A DNA stretch of 64,000 nt, from assembly GCF_030406325.1 (NCBI RefSeq), contig NZ_JAUEQY010000033.1:1-64000 (forward strand). Reading direction: 5' to 3'. Position 1 is the stretch's first letter, and each line of letters opens with the position of its first letter. Source of the stretch: Actinomadura sp. DC4. GTDB lineage: Bacteria > Actinomycetota > Actinomycetes > Streptosporangiales > Streptosporangiaceae. Below, one piece after another: positions 40,648 through 49,619 of this stretch. The notes beneath the pieces are model-generated. The model saw only the letters and a list, made by a program, of their open reading frames with translations. It did not search any database and had not been told where the DNA came from. Made by a program: the position numbers and the translations under genes.

Positions 40648-40813
40648 AGGCCCAGTATCTGCCTGATCGCGTGCTCGCCCTGCTCACCCCCGGTGAAACG
40701 GCGTTAACGCGTACTGGGAGTACCACCTGGGCCCGTGCCTGCTAACTCCTTCCGCCCTGCCGGCGCGCGTGTTGCGCTGGATGAGGACGGTTCCGTGACG
40801 AGAGGAACGATGC

Positions 40814-41575
40814 ATGACTGCGGAAAGCCTGAAGGACACGGTCGCGCTGGTCAGCGGTGCCTCCAGTGGCATCGGCAGGGCGGCCGCCCGGCGTCTGGCC
40901 GCCGAGGGCGCCACGGTCGCGCTGGTCGCACGCCGTACCGACCGGCTCGAAGAGGTCGCGGACGGGATCCGCGAGGGCGGCGGCACGGCCTTGGTACTGC
41001 GGACCGACCTGACCGTTGCGCAGGCCGCCGCGGCCGCCGTCGAAGCGGCCGTCGCCGAGTTCGGGCGCCTGGACACCCTGGTCAACGCCGCCGGGGTGAT
41101 GCTCAACGGGCCTTCGGACCAATCCCCGCTGCGGGACTGGGATCGGATGGTCGACATCAACCTGCGCGGCCTCATGTACGTGACCAAGGCGGCCCTGCCG
41201 CACCTGCTCACCGCCGTCCGCACCGGCCGGCGTACGGTCGCCGACGTCGTCAACGTCTCCTCTGTCGCCGGACGGTTCGCCGCCCCCACCGTCGCCCTCT
41301 ACAACGCCACCAAGTTCGCCGTCACCGGCGCCACGGAGGCATGGCGGCAGGAGTACACGGCCCGTGACCTGCGTTTCTCGGTCATCGAACCAGGACGTAC
41401 GCAGAGCGAGCTGTTCGACCAGAAGGACAACTCCGCCGGCGACTTCGCCGCGGCGTTCGGCGAGGTCGAACCGTTGCACGCCGAGGACGTCGCCGATGCG
41501 ATCGCCTACATCGTCACCAGCCCCCGCCGCGTCGCCGTCAACGAGATCGTGATCCGGCCCACCGACCAGCCATGA
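40814..41575 (+). CDS. SDR family oxidoreductase
   Basis: A 253-residue classical SDR: cofactor motif SGASSGIGRAA (14-24), ARRTDRL, NAAG (DTLVNAAGVM), Ser in NVSSVAGRF and YNATK as the active-site YxxxK. It resembles serine/3-hydroxyacid dehydrogenase-type SDRs (VIEPGRTQSELFD, VNEIVIRPTDQP at the end). AGAGGA precedes the ATG. The stop overlaps the start of a histidine kinase (ATGA), an unusual coupling. Confidence 0.92.
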   Translation: MTAESLKDTVALVSGASSGIGRAAARRLAAEGATVALVARRTDRLEEVADGIREGGGTALVLRTDLTVAQAAAAAVEAAVAEFGRLDTLVNAAGVMLNGPSDQSPLRDWDRMVDINLRGLMYVTKAALPHLLTAVRTGRRTVADVVNVSSVAGRFAAPTVALYNATKFAVTGATEAWRQEYTARDLRFSVIEPGRTQSELFDQKDNSAGDFAAAFGEVEPLHAEDVADAIAYIVTSPRRVAVNEIVIRPTDQP

Positions 41576-42690
41576 GCATCGGAGAACGGCGGGCTCTGCG
41601 GCATCTCGCCCACATGGTCGCGAGTGGATCTTCACCGTCGGTGATCTTCGAAGCGGTCGCGGGCACGCTCGGCCGCCTGATCGAGGCGGATCACGTGACG
41701 ATCAATCGCTGTGAGATCGACCAGACGATGTCGATCGTCACGGTCTGGAGCGCGCCGGGGGTTCCCGGCATCGGTCTCCCGTTCGGCGGACGCTGGATCG
41801 CCGGAACGGACACCCCCTCGGCGGCCGTGCTGCGGACTCACCGTCCGGCCCGGCAGACGACCGAGACGATGGAAGTCGAGGTTCGCGGCTGGCACGAGGA
41901 GCACCGGATCGGTCATGCCGTCGCCTGCCCCGTCGTCGTCAACGACCGTCCGTGGGGGACGATGGGCGCCTTGTACCGCGACCCCGAGCCGCCGCCGGAT
42001 GACGTCGAGGACCGCATGGGGGAGTTCGCGGATTTCCTGAACTGCGTCATGACCCAGGCCGAGACCCATGCGGAGCTCATCGCCCTGCGCTCCCGGCTCA
42101 TCACCACCGCGGACGCCACGCGGCGCCGTTTCGAGCGCGATCTTCACGATGGCGTACAGCAGCATCTGGTCACTCTCGCGCTCCAACTGGGCGATGCCGA
42201 GGCGCGCGTGCCTCCGGAACACCAGGAACTCAAGCGGCGGCTGTCCGGCACCGTCCAGGGCCTCTCGGACGTCCTCATCGAGCTCCAGGAGATCTCGAGA
42301 GGACTGCGGCCACCCATCTTGGCGCGACGCGGCCTGGAGGCCGCCCTCGCGGAACTCGTGTCCCGTTCGCCCGTACGCGTCGAGCTGGACATGGCCGTGG
42401 ACCGGCGTCTTTCCGAAGAACTCGAGGTGACCCTTTACCGCGTCGCCTCAGAGGCGCTGACGAACGTGCTCAAACACGCACACGCCTCACTGACGCGGGT
42501 CCGTCTTCATCGGGACGGGTCAAGGATCCACCTGGCGATATGCGACGACGGCGTCGGGGGAGCCGACACCACCCGTGGCTCCGGCCTCACCGGTCTGAAG
42601 GATCGCGTGAACGCGCTCGGCGGCACCGTCCAGATCACCAGCCCCGCCGGAAACGGCACATCCGTGCTCATGACGATCCCGTGTATGTGA
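41572..42690 (+). CDS. GAF-domain sensor histidine kinase (orphan)
   Basis: A 372-residue soluble kinase. An N-terminal GAF domain (about 15-165, GHAVACPVVVNDRPWGTMGA) is followed by a HisKA_3 box RRFERDLHDGVQQHLVTLAL with His192 and a HATPase domain (ASEALTNVLKHAHAS, then ICDDGVGGAD and GSGLTGLKDRVNALGG). It has no transmembrane helix, so it probably senses a cytoplasmic small molecule or redox state. No response regulator is next to it. Its start lies inside the stop of the SDR gene, so kinase and enzyme are made together. Confidence 0.9.
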   Translation: MSIGERRALRHLAHMVASGSSPSVIFEAVAGTLGRLIEADHVTINRCEIDQTMSIVTVWSAPGVPGIGLPFGGRWIAGTDTPSAAVLRTHRPARQTTETMEVEVRGWHEEHRIGHAVACPVVVNDRPWGTMGALYRDPEPPPDDVEDRMGEFADFLNCVMTQAETHAELIALRSRLITTADATRRRFERDLHDGVQQHLVTLALQLGDAEARVPPEHQELKRRLSGTVQGLSDVLIELQEISRGLRPPILARRGLEAALAELVSRSPVRVELDMAVDRRLSEELEVTLYRVASEALTNVLKHAHASLTRVRLHRDGSRIHLAICDDGVGGADTTRGSGLTGLKDRVNALGGTVQITSPAGNGTSVLMTIPCM

Positions 42691-42750
42691 ATGCCCGGCG
42701 CAGGACACTGAGGCCTGGCTCGAAATGGTCCCTTGTACGAGGAGTCCTTC

Positions 42751-43557
42751 GTGAGCGTTGACACGGCCGCCGGTGTGGGCCTGGCCGCGCTGTTGCTCGT
42801 GTGCGCCGTCGTGGTCGTGCACGTCCGGGTCCGGCGGGGTGTGCCGCTGGGGCTCGGCGTGGGCGGGGGAGCCGTACGCGAGCTCGGCGCCGGCCTGGCG
42901 ATCGGCTCGGCCGCGATGACCGCGCTGGCCGCGACGCTGCTGGTCACCGGTTTGGCGGACGGCGGCCGGGTGGGCTTCGACCCGGGGCGGCTGGGGCTCG
43001 GCCTGGTGGTTCTGGGCGGGGCCGCCGTCGTGGAGGAGGTGGTCTACCGGTCGGTGCTGCTGACCGGCCTGAGCGTGCTCACCCGCCGGCCCGTTCTGGC
43101 GCTGGTCGCCTCGGCGGCGGTGTTCGGCGCGGTCCATCTGGCCGGCAGCCCGGACGCGACCCTCGTCTCGGGGCTGAGCAACGCCATGGGCGGCCTGATG
43201 TACGGCGTGGCGTTCCTGCGTACGGGCCGGATCTGGATGCCGGTCGGCATCCACTTCACGTGGAACTTCGTCCAGGGCACGATCTTCGGTTTCACGGTGA
43301 GCGGGGAGACCGCCTACTCAGGCGCCTTCCTGCATCCCACCGTGAGCGGCGCCGGCTGGCTCACCGGCGGCGCGTACGGGCCCGAGGGCAGTGTCCTGTC
43401 CCTGGTCGCCCGCGCCGCGATCATCATCATGGTCCTCCTCGCCACCCGTCGAGGTCGGCGGCTCGGAAAAGGACGCGAAGGCCCCCGGCCGGCGATGACG
43501 CCGGCCAGGGGCCCTCTTCGCGCGATCGTCAGTCGTCGGCCCCCGTCGGCGGGATGA
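42751..43557 (+). CDS. CPBP family intramembrane glutamic endopeptidase
   Basis: A 268-residue membrane protein with the CPBP (CAAX protease/bacteriocin-processing) motifs: EEVVYR (Glu95, Glu96, Arg100), FxxxH (His129 in FGAVHLAG) and HFTWN (His168). Several hydrophobic helices surround them. Bacterial members process prenylated or signal peptides, or give bacteriocin self-immunity. GTG 42751 is chosen for AGGAG seven nt upstream. The last 28 bp overlap the 3' end of the convergent phosphoesterase gene and the coding end contains a terminator hairpin. Confidence 0.87.
   Translation: MSVDTAAGVGLAALLLVCAVVVVHVRVRRGVPLGLGVGGGAVRELGAGLAIGSAAMTALAATLLVTGLADGGRVGFDPGRLGLGLVVLGGAAVVEEVVYRSVLLTGLSVLTRRPVLALVASAAVFGAVHLAGSPDATLVSGLSNAMGGLMYGVAFLRTGRIWMPVGIHFTWNFVQGTIFGFTVSGETAYSGAFLHPTVSGAGWLTGGAYGPEGSVLSLVARAAIIIMVLLATRRGRRLGKGREGPRPAMTPARGPLRAIVSRRPPSAG
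43480..43513. terminator. Hairpin inside the 3' end of the CPBP gene
   Basis: A near-perfect 15-bp stem (left 43480-43494, right 43499-43513) with a 4-nt loop, flanked by GAAG/CTTC that also pair. It sits between two convergent stops and could end transcription from both sides; on the minus strand it lies 16 nt after the phosphoesterase stop. Confidence 0.65.
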
Positions 43558-46279
43558 AGCCGCCCGGCACCTGGTCCGGCGTGTAGACCTTGGTCTCACC
43601 CGGGTAGGGCGTGGACCACCCTTCCGTCTGATACCACGTGTAGTGGTTCATCTGCGCGGGGTTGGCGTAGTCGGCCGTGGCGTTCGGCCCGGTCAGCCGC
43701 TGGTGGGACTTCCACTCCTCCCACTGCGCCGCCATCGACCGCTCGCTCGCCGGCACCTTCGTGGACGGCTGGGCGGCGGCGAACTGCGGCGGTACGGGGT
43801 CCGCGCCGCAGGCCGGCACGGGCGACACGCCGAGGGTCAGCGAGGTGCGGTTCGGCACGGCGCTGAACGGCGTGTAGTCGGCCTTCTTGGCGAACGCCGC
43901 GGCCATCGGGGTGGCGGCGCTGTCCTTCTGGTTCATCGGGTGGATCCCGAGGATCTGCTCGATGGTCCGGATCATCGTGATCTGGGAGTAGTAGTGGCTG
44001 TCGACGGTGCCGTGCCGGGCCCAGGGGCTGATGATCTGGATCGGGGCGCGGTGGCCGTCGACGTGGTCGAGGCCGGCCTGGGAGTCGTCCTCGACGACGA
44101 AGATCGCCGAGTCCTTCCAGTACTTGCTGTGCGAGATGGTGTCGACCATCTTGCCGACCGCGAGGTCGTTGTCGGCGACCTGGGCGGCCGCGTTCGGCGG
44201 GCCGCCCGTGTGGTCGCTGGACAGCCAGAACATGTTGAGGTCGGCCGGCCCGTTCGCCTCGAAGTCACGCTTCCAGATCTCGTACCGGTAGATGTCCGGG
44301 ACGCTGGTGTCGAACTTGGGGAAACCGTGCACCGACACGTCGTTGAGCGACGGGATCGGCGAGGACGAGTTCAGCGGGTAGGCGGTGTCCTGCCCGGTCG
44401 AGGCCATGTTCCTGGTGTCGCAGTAGAGGTTCTGCCAGGTCGCGCCGGCCGGCTTGGCCAGGAACTGATGGAACTCACCGAAGTCCCGTACGGTCCGGTG
44501 CGCCGCCTGCGCCCCGGTCCAGATGAAACCGGTCCGCTGGTGGCCGAGGGCGTCGTCCTCGGTGTCGTAGCTGCGCAGGTACTCCCCGGCCGAGGACTCG
44601 GTGTACTCCGGGTCGTCGGCCTGCATCAGCCAGTTGTGACCCTCGGCGGAGTTCGTGCCGATGTCGTACGTGTTGTCGTACAGCCCGAACTGGTCGGCCA
44701 GCGCGTGCTGGTTCGGCGTCACGTTCTCGCCGAACTGGGCCAGCGCCGGGTCGCCGTCGCCCTTGGCGATGTCGCCGTAGAGCTGGTCGTAGGTCCGGTT
44801 CTCCTTGACGAGCAGGAACACGTGCTTGATCACCGAGGGGTCGCCGAGCCGCTGCGGGACCGGCACGGGCCTCGGGTGCCCCCGGCCCCTGGCCCACTGG
44901 ACCGAGCCCGCGGTCCAGCCGTTCTGCTGGAAGACCCTGGCGGTGTAGGACCTGATGACCCGGTCGTTCGGCAGCGTGAACCGCTGCAGGCTCGACGTCG
45001 TGTCGTGCGTGCCGTGAGGGGAGCCGTCGGCGAGGCGGCGGGCGTCGACGCCGCGGGTGTTGGAGACCAGCACGTCCTTGCCGACCGTGGTGATCTCCGC
45101 GGGGAAGTAGTCCGTCGGGAGCAGGCCGACGTAGCCGACCGGCTCCAGGGGCCTGCTGTACCGGTAGACGGCGACCGCGTTGGCGCGGCCGAGCGTCACC
45201 AGCAGGTGGCCGTCGTCGGTGAGCGTCACCGCGTCGGGCTCGTAGCCCACCGACGCCTCCGGCCACGGCTGGGTGGCGATGGTCTGGACGACCTTGCCGC
45301 GGGCGGTGTCGATCACCGACACGTTGTTGGTGGCGGTGTTGGTGACGAACAGCGCGCCGTTCTTGGCGTACAGGGCGGTCGGGTGCAGCCCGACGGCGAT
45401 GCTCGCCGGGGCGGCGGTCGGGTTCGCCAGGTCGATGACGCTGACCGTGCCGGTGGTGGTGGCGCCGGTCTTCGGGTCGGCCGGCACCTGGGTGTTGTAG
45501 GAGTTGATCGTGGTGTCGCCGGGCCTGGCCGGCCGCCCGCCCTCGTTGCTGACGTAGAGCTTCGTCCCGACCATGGCCAGGTCACGCGGGGCGTTGCCCA
45601 CCGCCCAGCTCTGCTGGATCGCCCCGGTCGCCGCGTCCATGGCGACCACACGGTTCTGCCCGTTGACGGCGGCGTACGCCGTCTTGCCGTCGGCGGAGAA
45701 CACCGGCGCGGCCACCAGCGCGTGCTTGGGGCCGTCCGCCGGGATCTTGATGGACGTCGGGGCGGCGAGCGTGCCGTCCGCGTTGACGGTGAACCTCGTG
45801 TAGCCGTCGGTCTGGCCGAGCCACAGCTGCGAACCGTCGGGCGAGTAGGTGGGGCCCTCCTGACCGACGTCGTTGCCGCTGATGCGCAGGTCCGCCGACG
45901 CGGAGTTGCCGACGAGCTGCTGCACCTTCCAGCTCTTCAGGTCAACGATGGCGAGCGCGAACCCGCCGTCGGTGATCGAGGCCGCGAGGTGGGTGCCGTC
46001 CGGGCTGGCCGAGGACGACATGATCTTGCCGCTGTTGATGACCAGGCGCTCGCCGATCGGCTTGAGGTACTGGTCGCTGGAGGCGACCTGGCCCTTGGCG
46101 GTGGTCTGGCCGACCTGGTCGAAGCCGAACTCCCGCGTCGAGGCGTACGCGATGCCGGAGCAGACGGCGAGGACGGCGACGGTGGTGGTGCCGGCGGTTA
46201 CGAAGCGCATCCGGTGGCGGCCGCGTCTGCCGAAGAGCCCGGAACGGGCCTTCACGACGCGCCGGCGGGTGACCTGCAT
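43529..46279 (-). CDS. Secreted beta-propeller / phosphoesterase (alkaline phosphatase-like) fusion protein
   Basis: A 916-residue exported protein. A twin-Arg-like Arg-rich N-terminus and hydrophobic segment (about 27-46) act as signal or anchor. A YncE-like seven-bladed propeller spans about 70-470 (SPDGTHLAASI, VSVIDLANPTAAP, NVSVIDTARGKVVQTIA). The C-terminal half is a phosphoesterase of the alkaline phosphatase/phospholipase C superfamily: HVFLLVKENRTYDQLYGD, AEGHNWLMQADDPEY and FVVEDDSQAGLDHVDGHRAP carry likely metal ligands. It follows the ABC permease gene by 5 nt, so it belongs to the ABC operon. Release of phosphate or modification of envelope phosphodiesters is plausible; the substrate is unknown. 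Confidence 0.85.
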   Translation of the reverse strand: MQVTRRRVVKARSGLFGRRGRHRMRFVTAGTTTVAVLAVCSGIAYASTREFGFDQVGQTTAKGQVASSDQYLKPIGERLVINSGKIMSSSASPDGTHLAASITDGGFALAIVDLKSWKVQQLVGNSASADLRISGNDVGQEGPTYSPDGSQLWLGQTDGYTRFTVNADGTLAAPTSIKIPADGPKHALVAAPVFSADGKTAYAAVNGQNRVVAMDAATGAIQQSWAVGNAPRDLAMVGTKLYVSNEGGRPARPGDTTINSYNTQVPADPKTGATTTGTVSVIDLANPTAAPASIAVGLHPTALYAKNGALFVTNTATNNVSVIDTARGKVVQTIATQPWPEASVGYEPDAVTLTDDGHLLVTLGRANAVAVYRYSRPLEPVGYVGLLPTDYFPAEITTVGKDVLVSNTRGVDARRLADGSPHGTHDTTSSLQRFTLPNDRVIRSYTARVFQQNGWTAGSVQWARGRGHPRPVPVPQRLGDPSVIKHVFLLVKENRTYDQLYGDIAKGDGDPALAQFGENVTPNQHALADQFGLYDNTYDIGTNSAEGHNWLMQADDPEYTESSAGEYLRSYDTEDDALGHQRTGFIWTGAQAAHRTVRDFGEFHQFLAKPAGATWQNLYCDTRNMASTGQDTAYPLNSSSPIPSLNDVSVHGFPKFDTSVPDIYRYEIWKRDFEANGPADLNMFWLSSDHTGGPPNAAAQVADNDLAVGKMVDTISHSKYWKDSAIFVVEDDSQAGLDHVDGHRAPIQIISPWARHGTVDSHYYSQITMIRTIEQILGIHPMNQKDSAATPMAAAFAKKADYTPFSAVPNRTSLTLGVSPVPACGADPVPPQFAAAQPSTKVPASERSMAAQWEEWKSHQRLTGPNATADYANPAQMNHYTWYQTEGWSTPYPGETKVYTPDQVPGGFIPPTGADD

Positions 46280-46284
46280 GGGGA

Positions 46285-47640
46285 TCAGTCCTTCGCGGTG
46301 CTCGTGAGCAGGTCGACGTTTCCGTCGAACTGCCACAGGGGGTTGGGTGCGTCCCCGGTGGCGGTGCGCACCGGGAAGTAGCCGTTCACCTCCTTCGGGC
46401 CGTCGCCGTCCGCGACGTACCGCCCGTCGGTGGTGACGTCGAGCTGATAGATGGCGTTGCCGACGGCGCTAGTACCGGGGAGGTGCCAGTACACGACGCA
46501 CCGCCAGTCGTTGCCGGGGCCGTGGTCGGCGACGCGGGAGCCGCCCTTGTCGCAGGACGCGGTGGCCTTCAGCCGTGGCTCGGTGACGTCGGGGCGATGG
46601 AGCTCCCGCGTCTGCAGCCGGTAGAAGTGGGCGTACGCCGTGGCGAGCGAGTCCTGCAGCTTGGACCGCTCGATCCCCGAGCCCTTGACCGGGGTCGCGG
46701 CGGTGAGGACGACGACGGTGACGGCGACCAGGCCGGCCAGGGGCAGCACCCCCGACAGGAGGGCGCGCCGGCCCGACCCGTCGTAGGCCAGGTCGGTGAA
46801 GTCGCGGCGCAGGAACAGGCGGTAGGCGAAGGCGGTGGCGACGACCGCCCACGCCAGGCTCACCACGATGCCGACGACGAGAGGGCCGGTCTGGGCCGGG
46901 CTGGTGAAGAGCCCGCGCCAGGCGAGGAAGGCGTGGCTCGGCAGGGCCAGCTGTACGGCGACCGGCAGCGGAAGCAACTGCGTGAGCTGCAGCGCGAAGG
47001 CGAGGAGCGCGGGCAGCAGCAGCCCCATGGTGGAACGACCGAGGGCCACCGAGCCGAGGAGGCCGACCGCGGCGAACGCCAGCGTCGGCGCCAGCACGCA
47101 GAGCCAGGAGAGCAGGACCGTACCGGCCGCGTCCCCCGGGCCGAGGAGGTGACCGTCCAGGCCGGCGAGCGGGCGGTCGCCGACCGCGGCCAGGCCGCCG
47201 GCGATGCCCGAGGCGGCCAGCCCGGCGACCAGCAGCAGGAGCACCGTGAGGGTGGCGAGGCCCTTCGCCACGAAGATCCTCCTCGGCGAGCGGACCGCGA
47301 CGAGGAGGTGGCGCCAGGTGCCGAGCCGGTCCTCGGTCGCGAAGACGTCGCCGGCGACCAGCGCCGTCAGCAGCGGGAGCGCCCAGGCGCGCGAGAAGTC
47401 CAGCACGACCAGCGCCCCGGCCCAGCCGGTCGTGTGCATCCAGCGGCCGAAGACCGTGTCGGCGGGCAGCGCGCTCTGCTGGCTCACCACGGCCACGAAG
47501 ACCGCGGGCGCGATCCAGCAGGCGAGCAGCAGCACGCGGATCCGCCACTGGGAGACCAGCTTGACCAGCTCGAACCGGTAGCCGCGCAGCACCGGCGCCG
47601 GCCGGGCGCCGGCCGCGGGCGGGGCGGTGGTCGCCGTCAT
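46285..47640 (-). CDS. ABC transporter permease with large C-terminal extracellular domain
   Basis: A 451-residue permease of the ABC-2 type: GYRFELVKLVSQWRIRVLLL at the start, about six helices to residue 320, then a roughly 130-residue soluble tail with two Cys (KATASCDKGG, DWRCVVYW), ending with DGNVDLLTSTAKD. The tail is probably outside the membrane and disulfide-bonded. The ATG overlaps the stop of the ATPase gene. Together they form an exporter of unknown cargo, made with the phosphoesterase downstream. Confidence 0.85.
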   Translation of the reverse strand: MTATTAPPAAGARPAPVLRGYRFELVKLVSQWRIRVLLLACWIAPAVFVAVVSQQSALPADTVFGRWMHTTGWAGALVVLDFSRAWALPLLTALVAGDVFATEDRLGTWRHLLVAVRSPRRIFVAKGLATLTVLLLLVAGLAASGIAGGLAAVGDRPLAGLDGHLLGPGDAAGTVLLSWLCVLAPTLAFAAVGLLGSVALGRSTMGLLLPALLAFALQLTQLLPLPVAVQLALPSHAFLAWRGLFTSPAQTGPLVVGIVVSLAWAVVATAFAYRLFLRRDFTDLAYDGSGRRALLSGVLPLAGLVAVTVVVLTAATPVKGSGIERSKLQDSLATAYAHFYRLQTRELHRPDVTEPRLKATASCDKGGSRVADHGPGNDWRCVVYWHLPGTSAVGNAIYQLDVTTDGRYVADGDGPKEVNGYFPVRTATGDAPNPLWQFDGNVDLLTSTAKD

Positions 47641-48581
47641 CAGAGGTCCTCCTCGTCGGTCTGCCCGGCCCCGGTCAGGGTCAGGAACGCGGCCTCGAGC
47701 GGCGACACCACGGGCGCCAGCCCGCGTACCGCCACGCCCGCGTGCACGAGCCGCACCACCAGCTCGTCGAGGACCGGTACCGGCCCGCGGACCACGAGCA
47801 CGTCGGCGTCCGCCCGGCCGTCGCGGGCCGGCGCGACGTGGAGTCCCGGGGTGTCCAGCGCCACCGCGCGGGCGGCCTCCGGGTCGGAGGTCAGCAGCCG
47901 GTAGTCGAGCTCGCCGCTCTCGGCGGCGAGTTTGCTCACCGGCCCGGCGAAGACGACCCGCCCGGTGGAGAGAAGGGTGACCTCGGAGCACAGCGCGGCG
48001 AGGTCGTCCATCCGGTGGCTGGACAGGACCACCGCGGTGCCGTTCTCCGCGAGCTCGGTGATGACGCGGTGCACATGGCGCGTGCCGGCCGGGTCCAGGC
48101 CGTTGGCCGGCTCGTCGAGCACGAGCAGCCGCGGCGTGGTGAGCAGCGCGGCGGCCAGCCCGAGCCGCTGGCGCATGCCGAGTGAGAACCCGCGGATGCG
48201 GTCGTCGGCGACGTCGGTGAGCCCGACCCGCTCCAGCGCGTCGTCCACGCCGGCGGCGTACCCGCGCAGCGAGGCCAGGGCGGAGAGGTTCTGCCGTGCG
48301 GTGAGGGACGGGTAGAGCCCGGGTCCGTCGACGAAGCCGGCGACGCCGCCTGGAACGGCGAGCGTCCGCCCGACCGGCGTACCCAGGATCTCCAGGTCTC
48401 CGCCGTCCGCGACCGCCAGGCCCAGCAGCAGGCCGAGGAGCGTCGTCTTGCCCGCGCCGTTCGGGCCGACCAGCCCGTGGACCTGCCCGCTCGCCACATC
48501 GAGGTCGACACCGTCGAGTGCCACCACCTCACCGAAGCACTTCCTGATCCCGCGAGCCCGGACCGCGGGGCTCCTTTGCAT
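47640..48581 (-). CDS. ABC transporter ATP-binding protein
   Basis: A 313-residue ATPase of the CcmA/bacitracin-type exporter class: Walker A GPNGAGKTT (39-47), signature FSLGMRQRLGLA, Walker B LLVLDEPANGLDP, switch His in LSSHRMDDL. The C-terminal 80 residues form the extra domain seen in ABC-2 exporters. GGGAG precedes ATG 48581. It is the first gene of a three-gene operon with the permease and the propeller/phosphoesterase, and divergent from the FetB-like gene. Confidence 0.93.
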   Translation of the reverse strand: MQRSPAVRARGIRKCFGEVVALDGVDLDVASGQVHGLVGPNGAGKTTLLGLLLGLAVADGGDLEILGTPVGRTLAVPGGVAGFVDGPGLYPSLTARQNLSALASLRGYAAGVDDALERVGLTDVADDRIRGFSLGMRQRLGLAAALLTTPRLLVLDEPANGLDPAGTRHVHRVITELAENGTAVVLSSHRMDDLAALCSEVTLLSTGRVVFAGPVSKLAAESGELDYRLLTSDPEAARAVALDTPGLHVAPARDGRADADVLVVRGPVPVLDELVVRLVHAGVAVRGLAPVVSPLEAAFLTLTGAGQTDEEDL

Positions 48582-48745
48582 GTCCGTCTCCCTTGGCTTG
48601 ATCTTCCGCACGGCACCCTAAGGATCGTGAATTGCCATGGGGGGGACGTCCAGTCGAACTTTGGGCGAACCTTGTTGAACCCGTCGTACGGCGCTCTCAG
48701 GCACCCGCCTGAGCCTGCGGCCCGGTCACGCGTCAGGATCGCGGT

Positions 48746-49585
48746 ATGAGGGTGAGTGCCGCCGCCACGTTGCTGCCGGTCACGCCGGTTCTGGGCGTGG
48801 TGATGGCGGTGCTGGTCGTCGCCGCCGCGGCGGTCGCCGCGGTCGGCCACCTGGGGTACGGGCCGGCCGTGCTGGGCTCCGGCGTACGCGCCGGGCTGCA
48901 GCTCACGGCGGTTTCCCTGGTGATCGCCTCGATCACCCGGTCGATCCCGCTGACCGGGGCCTTCGTCGCGCTCATGTACCTCGTGGCGGCACGGACCGCC
49001 GGGCGGCGCATCACGACCGGCCGCGCGGCGTGGTGGGCGGCGGTGCCGATCGGCGCCGCGACCGCGCCCGTCGTCGCGTTGCTGCTGGCCACCGGGCTGG
49101 TCCCGCTGCGCGGCATCACGATCATCCCCATCACCGGCATCCTCATCGGGGGCGCGTTGACCGCCACGTCCCTGTCCGGCCGCCGTGCCGTCGAGGAGCT
49201 GACGCAGCGGCGCGGGGAGGTCGAGGCCGCCCTGTCCGTCGGCCTGCCGGACCGCGACGCCGCACTGGAGATCTGCCGGCAGCACGCGGCCACCGCGCTC
49301 ATCCCGGCGTTGGACCAGACCCGTACGGTCGGGCTGGTCACGCTGCCGGGCGCGTTCGTCGGAATGCTGCTGGGCGGCGCGTCACCGGTCGCGGCGGGCG
49401 CGGTCCAGCTGTTCGTCCTGATCGCCCTGCTGGCGGTGGAGTCCGTCGCCATCGTGATCAGCATCGAACTCGCCGCACGCGGACGGTTCGGCCGCCCGGA
49501 CGCACGACGGCCGGTACGGGCACGGTGGCGAGCCGGCATCGCCAACCGCCGCCGTCAGGTGCCGGGAGATCCACGCGACTCGTGA
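48746..49585 (+). CDS. FetB/UPF0014-like ABC transporter permease
   Basis: A 279-residue membrane protein matching the UPF0014 family (E. coli FetB/YbbM, linked to iron export): GSGVRAGLQLTAVSLVIASI, FVALMYLVAARTAGRRI, PITGILIGGALTATSLSGRR and ALDQTRTVGLVTLPGAFVGM are the usual conserved stretches. About seven helices. No FetA-type ATPase is adjacent; the divergent ATPase belongs to another operon. Function as an iron or metal exporter is by family only. Confidence 0.85.
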   Translation: MRVSAAATLLPVTPVLGVVMAVLVVAAAAVAAVGHLGYGPAVLGSGVRAGLQLTAVSLVIASITRSIPLTGAFVALMYLVAARTAGRRITTGRAAWWAAVPIGAATAPVVALLLATGLVPLRGITIIPITGILIGGALTATSLSGRRAVEELTQRRGEVEAALSVGLPDRDAALEICRQHAATALIPALDQTRTVGLVTLPGAFVGMLLGGASPVAAGAVQLFVLIALLAVESVAIVISIELAARGRFGRPDARRPVRARWRAGIANRRRQVPGDPRDS

Positions 49586-49619
49586 ACCGCGGATCTCGAG
49601 AGGCGCTGGAGACGGCCGT

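Noticed and set aside
40711-40723. GTACT-GGG-AGTAC dyad as a firm operator
   Set aside because: GTAC words are very common in this genome and the arms are only five bases; mentioned only as a comparison.
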